Positions 6,247-6,966 of a DNA stretch of 6,966 nt are shown here, one piece after another; positions within the stretch are counted from its first letter, which is position 1, and the number at the start of each line of letters is the position of its first letter. Source of the DNA: Gammaproteobacteria bacterium (GTDB lineage Bacteria > Pseudomonadota > Gammaproteobacteria > Pseudomonadales > Azotimanducaceae); assembly GCA_002690405.1 (NCBI GenBank), contig NZEI01000032.1, positions 70,479-77,444 on the forward strand. Reading direction: 5' to 3'. The notes under the pieces were generated by a model that was given only the letters and a program-made list of their open reading frames with translations, searched no databases and was not told the DNA's origin. The position numbers were made by a program, and so were the translations under genes.

Positions 6247-6966
6247 TTAAGCGCCCTTGAGACTGCCGAGAAACTCCAGCGTGCGCTCGTAAGCACCGTC
6301 CTCAACATTCATTATGGCGGCGTTGAAATCCGACACGCCCATATCTTCAAATCGCTTGATTTGACCTCGCAGCTGATTTTCGTCGCCAACGATCGCTATA
6401 TCCGCAGGACCCGCGGCGCCCTCTCGATCCAGCATCGCCCGATAACTGGGCAACTGCCCGTAGACTGTTAGCTGTTGGGCAATGGCTTCTTTAGCCGCAT
6501 CCACCTTTGTCGTCAGCACAATAGGCATTCCCGCGACGATCTCTGGATCTGCCCGCCCTGCTGCATTGAAGCTGGGAATAATGTGCTCTTCCATAGTTTT
6601 CGGCCCGACCATCCAAGTGTTAGTGCCGTCAGCAAGTTCCGCGGTCAGTTTGATCATCTGCGGCCCCAGTGCCGCCACCACCACCGGCAGTGATTCAACA
6701 CCCGGAATGTCCAAGGCAACGCCGTTGACTCGGTAGTGCTCGCCATTGTGGCTCACCGCCTCTCCGCGGATAAGTGGCATAAGGACGCTCAAATATTCAC
6801 GCATATGTTTTGCCGGCGCTGCGTAGCTCAGCCCGAACATATCTTCGATAACAACCTTATGGGACAGTCCTATGCCTAAGGTGAAGCGGTTATTCGTCGC
6901 CGCTGCTGCGGTCATAGCCTGCTGCGCTAGAGCGGTAGGGTGTCGAGGATAGGTTGGCGTTACTGC
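6247..6966 (-). CDS. LLM-class F420-dependent-type oxidoreductase (N-terminus cut by window edge)
   Basis: The frame stays open from the right edge to the TAA at 6249-6247, giving 239 visible residues; an internal Met at 6915 is not the real start. Before that Met, TPTYPRHPTALAQQA is conserved-looking barrel sequence. It continues with RFTLGIGLSHK (visible residues 27-37), HMREYLSVLMPLIRGE, an AALGP strand (98-102) and ADGTNTWMVGP (112-122). These mark a luciferase-like TIM barrel of the group usually annotated as F420-dependent LLM oxidoreductases, possibly the MSMEG_4879-like subfamily; I cannot confirm the subfamily without a profile search. About the first 60-80 residues should lie beyond the edge. 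It differs clearly in motif sequence from the LLM protein at 3377-4312, so the two are not recent duplicates. F420 use is a family prediction. Substrate unknown. Confidence 0.88.
   Translation of the reverse strand, partial: AVTPTYPRHPTALAQQAMTAAAATNNRFTLGIGLSHKVVIEDMFGLSYAAPAKHMREYLSVLMPLIRGEAVSHNGEHYRVNGVALDIPGVESLPVVVAALGPQMIKLTAELADGTNTWMVGPKTMEEHIIPSFNAAGRADPEIVAGMPIVLTTKVDAAKEAIAQQLTVYGQLPSYRAMLDREGAAGPADIAIVGDENQLRGQIKRFEDMGVSDFNAAIMNVEDGAYERTLEFLGSLKGA

Noticed and set aside
6475..6736. Plus-strand open frames opposite the second LLM gene
   Set aside because: They are antisense shadows of a gene with clear LLM motifs; their translations are rich in Ser, Ala and Cys and have no family match I recognise.
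6247..6915. Treating the second LLM gene as a complete 222-residue protein
   Set aside because: The frame remains open upstream to the window edge and encodes conserved-looking barrel sequence, so the gene is partial rather than short.

Overview
The window looks like chromosomal DNA from a gammaproteobacterium, probably marine or aquatic. The main evidence is a SlyX protein ending in PPPHY, a proteobacterial Glk-type glucokinase, and a lipoprotein plus DctP pair of the TPR-associated TRAP transporter type. The lineage is an inference from gene content. All reading frames look intact. The first and last genes are cut by the window edges. I see no insertion sequence, CRISPR array, tRNA, rRNA or phage gene.

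Layout: positions 1-1210 (minus strand) hold a TRAP transporter module, with a TatT lipoprotein gene overlapping the start of a truncated DctP-type solute-binding protein gene. A 150-base divergent spacer with an inverted repeat separates it from a crotonase-family (enoyl-CoA hydratase-like) gene on the plus strand (1361-2143). The 3' end of that gene overlaps a convergent glucokinase gene (2128-3135, minus). A 240-base divergent spacer leads to an LLM-class flavin/F420 oxidoreductase (3377-4312, plus), whose stop codon interlocks with that of a convergent short-chain dehydrogenase (4309-5076, minus). A 65-base divergent spacer leads to a PhyH-family Fe(II)/2-oxoglutarate dioxygenase (5142-5999, plus), then slyX (6033-6239, plus). 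Last comes a second LLM-class oxidoreductase (6247 to the right edge, minus), truncated at its N-terminus.

How the genes may work together: crotonase, SDR, PhyH and two LLM oxidoreductases form an oxidative, lipid- or alicycle-type catabolic set of the kind common in bacteria that degrade hydrophobic carbon. The TatT/TatP-type transporter is the sort linked to uptake of hydrophobic or organic-acid ligands. No long operon ties these genes together: strands alternate, and the only same-strand neighbours are tatT-dctP and phyH-slyX. A shared pathway is therefore an inference. I found no convincing previously undescribed system. The points most worth checking are the crotonase with a replaced catalytic Glu, the two LLM/F420-type enzymes in a proteobacterium, the SDR with Asp in the catalytic Asn position, and the nested dyads in the tatT/crotonase spacer.
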